Positions 60,801 through 64,000 of a stretch of 64,000 nucleotides of DNA are shown one piece after another. The DNA lies in contig NC_066856.1 in assembly GCF_001640805.2 (NCBI RefSeq), positions 19,044,712 through 19,108,711 on the forward strand, read 5' to 3'. This DNA is from Lates calcarifer (lineage: Eukaryota; Chordata; Actinopteri; Centropomidae). Below the pieces are notes generated by a model. That model was not told the origin of the DNA. It was given only the letters and a program-made list of their open reading frames with translations, and did not search any database. The translations under genes and the position numbers were made by a program. Within the stretch, counting starts at the first letter, position 1, and each line of letters opens with the position of its first letter.

Positions 60801-63800
60801 GCTGTAAAGGCCTTTACCTGCGGTCAGTTCTCTGCTGGTGGATTTGGGGATCTTCTTCTCTGAAGTTTCAGATTTGGTTGATTTCCTCTCCAGGGTGCTG
60901 TGACCTTTGACCTCAGTGTGACCCCTGTCGTCGGCGCCGGGGGTGGTGGCTCTCTGCCTGAGCGGGGAGGGGGGGTACTGTCCGGGAGAGCAGGGAGACT
61001 GGGCGCGACTCCTGGTCGACCTCACCCTGGAAACACACACATCACGGTCACAGGTCTTCCAGGTGAGGGGTAGGTGTGTGTGCGGAGGGGGTGTGTGTGT
61101 GTTTCATACCGTTTCGGTGTGGCCGGGCCTTTACTGTTGGCCCTGAAGGAAGCACTGCGGACCGGTGTGTTTGGAGTCTCCCCCTGCAAATCAGACTGAA
61201 AATAATACTTCAGTGCAGAAGTCAGCATTAAGCACTAAATCTGTTTAAAGCAGCAAAGTTCAAGGAGGTCAGTTAAAGACGTTGTGCATAGTAAGTGCTA
61301 ATTCAGCTTGGGTTTCTCTGTCCGTGAAGGGAAGCCCACCAGACAGGCACTGCAGCAGTTGAGGCGAATGTATAGAAATATATTTCTTTTATATATTTAT
61401 TGCAGTGTAAGATCCAGGCTGTAACACTATATAGGAATATACCACTGAGAATGACTAATGCTTGAAGATGCTTGGTGCAGCTTTCTGACTCATTCACTCA
61501 CTACAACATTAATTTTTAAACACAGGAGTGTACAGGACAGTACAGTTAAGTAAGTACTGCTCACTGAGAGGCCTGACAGCTGCAGAAGAACCTGACACGA
61601 CAACGAGATCTTGTCAAACTGATCCATTGCTTCTGCATCTTTCTGGCCTGGCAAGAATTATATTCCTGTTTTGGTTGAGTGTAAGAAGAGGAATTGGATA
61701 TTTGTAAGTGTTACAGTTAAGATTTAATCCAGTTCTTATGTTCCAACATATTTAGGGAGTTTTGTGTTTTTTCCTCACAAGATCCTGTAATAGAAAGTGA
61801 GGCGGAAAATAAAGAGAAAAGCCAAATAAGCTGCAGGTTATAAACAGCCGACAAGAAGAATAATGAGCCTCAGCTATAACATATAACTTCCCCTGATCCC
61901 CTGCAGCCTGGTTTTCTCTTCTGTATTCTGATGAAACAATAAAAAAAACCTCTTGGGATTTCTAAGTGAGTGTCAGCATCTACGTTGAAACTTGCTGGTT
62001 AAACAGATGGTGGAAGGAATAAAAACAAATAATTTCCATATGTTTATCTTCTTTACAGAAGCCGACAAAGTTCTTGACTGAAGCAGTGGTATTCTCTTTC
62101 CAAAAGGGATTAAAAGATGTACTGTACAGATATACTGTATGTGGAGAAAGTCTCTTGTGTTTACAGTTCTACACGTTTTGAATCTGCAGGAATGTGAGCA
62201 CCTCAGTCATAATGAGGCTGTGAGTGTGAGGTCTGACCGTGGGTGTTTTGGCTTTGGACGTCTCTTCGGGGAATCCAGCGATGCTCCTGCGGTTGGAGGA
62301 ACTTCTGTACGGTCTGTGGTTGTTGGGGGAAGCTGTTCGATGGGACACAAAAGACACTGATGGGTCACAGACACACACACGCACACAGATGGAAGAGAAA
62401 AATCCACACAAAAACACAAATGTAGACATCGATGTGTTGACACAGAGAAATTAGGAACTCCCGTCAGTGAAGGAGACAGACTTGTTCCTGAAATCCTAAA
62501 CCCAAAGAAACATTTCACATTAGAATTGAATGCTTTTCGTATTTGAAATCTGTGAAATCTGTTCGCACAAAATCAGCATACCGTGCAAAAATGTTCATTT
62601 GTCCTTTAAGTAATATTTGCATAAACCAAATCAATAAATCTGCCAGTGGAATTTGATTATTTCAACCTGTTTTTAATTTAAAAAATACTCTGTTCAGCAG
62701 AGGAAAAATTAGACTTTGTGTGGAGGTGAAGTACAGGGGAGCAGGGAAAAATACTTCAACAATAATGAGATTTTGCACCTACTTTCACATCTAATGCAAA
62801 CAGAGAAAGATGTTTATTTACTGATTGTATTTTTGGGTGGATTCGATCCATTATGTTCAGTATGTCCCCTTATCCTGTGCAGGCGAATATCCCTGAACAG
62901 TGTCTCCTTACTTTCCAGCTGCCAAAACCCATGACAGAGGAAGAGGTGCTTATTTACTCTGCTGGAGGATGTTGAAGCCTTATTATGCAGCCTGAGAGGA
63001 GCACTGCAGGCACTACTCAGAGCTGAAATAACCGTCTTCTTCCTGCATTGATTTTGGTTAAAAAAATCATTGAGTCGTAGTTTTAGTTACAGTTAAAATT
63101 CTCCTAAAAAGATCTAAGATCGGAGCATGAAATGAGTGAAGTTCTTTGCTCTTTGTGGTAAAGAGGCAAAAATGATCTGTCATTAAGTATCAGGTTCAGT
63201 ATCATTCAACGTAGAGTATGTTAAGGTTTTGTGCAGCATGGCCTTCAACCCATTCTGCACCTACAGCTTTTATAAAACATTCATGAGTACGATCTGAGTG
63301 TGAACTATCTTTCTCACCTCTCTCTGGTGAGTGGAGAGCAGCTGAAGAGTTGGAGAGCTGTTTGTTCAGTGGTGGATCCATGGCGGGCGGAGACAGGAAG
63401 TCAACGACTGATTTAAAAAAAACACAATCACAAATCAGCCACACAGACACATACATGACTGTAAATCAAAGTACAGGCTGCTGCGGCTGATGGAAATGTC
63501 ACGGATAGGTTCAATAAACGTCCCGATCCCAAAACAAACACACATCACACGACAAACACAAAACTGCCAGCTCACACAGAAAATAATCCTGCTGATCGAT
63601 GAGCCGTGCAGGCCACTGAATGAATTAACCTTGGTGATGTAAGACAGGAGTGAAGCAGCAGAGAGCTGAGACCGTCTGCAACCTGCTTCATCATGAAATG
63701 GAGGAGAATGACACAGAGATGCAGATGATGCAGTCCCATGAAACTGAGAGGAAGATGTTTCACAGGGCACCTGAAGGCACCGCGACGACATTCAGAGAGG

Positions 63801-64000
63801 AGGAGGAGAAAATGAGCCTCGAAACCAATCAGGATATGTTCATGCATGGTGGAACTTTACAACTGACAACAACCAGATTAGTTTGATAGTTTGATTCGAG
63901 GGGAACGTCGCCAGAGTCAGCCTCGTAGTTCCATGTTTATCTGTTCTCCCTGTCCCGGTCTGAACTCGTTTTCCCCTCTGATGAACTTCTCTGCACCCGT
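57880..64000 (-). CDS. map7d2: MAP7-family microtubule-associated protein, 3' part, best match MAP7D2
   Basis: MAP7 proteins bind microtubules and recruit kinesin-1 through a C-terminal coiled coil. Visible exons: 63318-63407 ([19 protein letters not shown]), one near 62360-62232 ([17 protein letters not shown]), 61110-61183 ([20 protein letters not shown]), 60818-61026 (Ser/Pro/Lys-rich), 60600-60738 ([20 protein letters not shown]), 60339-60519 (Arg/Glu coiled coil), 59981-60085, 59603-59666 ([13 protein letters not shown]), 58876-59022 and about 58167-57880, ending [10 protein letters not shown]. The E/R-rich block closing on [11 protein letters not shown] is the MAP7 kinesin-binding domain. 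The N-terminal microtubule-binding coiled coil is not seen and should lie beyond the right edge, so the gene is cut. Exon 58876-59022 cannot be read in one frame (see findings). MAP7D1 and MAP7 are alternatives; synteny favours MAP7D2. Confidence 0.8.
63408..64000. other. Intronic end of the window
   Basis: This lies upstream of the last visible map7d2-like exon and is probably intron. Open frames on both strands (for example 63435-63791) show no family motif and no matching splice phase. Confidence 0.4.

Overview
This window is nuclear DNA from a ray-finned fish, most likely a spiny-rayed teleost. The genes are split by short GT/AG introns. CA/GT microsatellites and fish-type repeats are common, and every recognisable gene is a vertebrate gene with compact fish-style introns. 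I see no rRNA, tRNA, CRISPR array or bacterial-type operon. Exon borders were worked out by hand from splice sites and reading phase. For six genes the summed coding length is an exact multiple of three and ends at a sensible stop.

Layout. 1-2.15 kb: a broken partial copy of an HHLA2-like (B7 family) gene, interrupted by a hAT transposon remnant. 2.6-5.4 kb and 7.1-9.7 kb (+): two tandem HHLA2-like immune receptor-ligand genes of V-C-V Ig design. 11.0-14.8 kb (-): chrnd, the acetylcholine receptor delta subunit. 15.7-23.1 kb (-): cip2a. 26.5-30.2 kb (-): an SH2D1A/SH2D1B-type single-SH2 adaptor. 32.0-35.3 kb (+): a stomatin-family membrane protein. 38.1-43.2 kb (+): liph, a membrane-associated phospholipase A1. 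45.8-52.9 kb (-): a BCLAF1/THRAP3-family gene, best match bclaf3. 57.9 kb to beyond the right edge (-): the 3' part of a MAP7-family gene, best match map7d2.

The genes do not form one pathway. Two blocks of conserved synteny stand out: HHLA2 with CIP2A (close together on human 3q13) and BCLAF3 with MAP7D2 (adjacent on human Xp22). Two genes act in immune signalling: the HHLA2-like pair as cell-surface ligands, and the SH2D1 adaptor downstream of SLAM-type receptors.

The most interesting observations are: a transposon insertion whose empty site is preserved in the neighbouring duplicate and whose left junction carries an inverted copy of host flank; an SH2D1 adaptor with an EAT-2-like two-tyrosine tail and no Fyn-binding arginine; microsatellites that themselves form the polypyrimidine region of three splice acceptors; and exons in bclaf3 and map7d2 whose reading frames do not close without a one-base change. 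I found no clearly new biological system.
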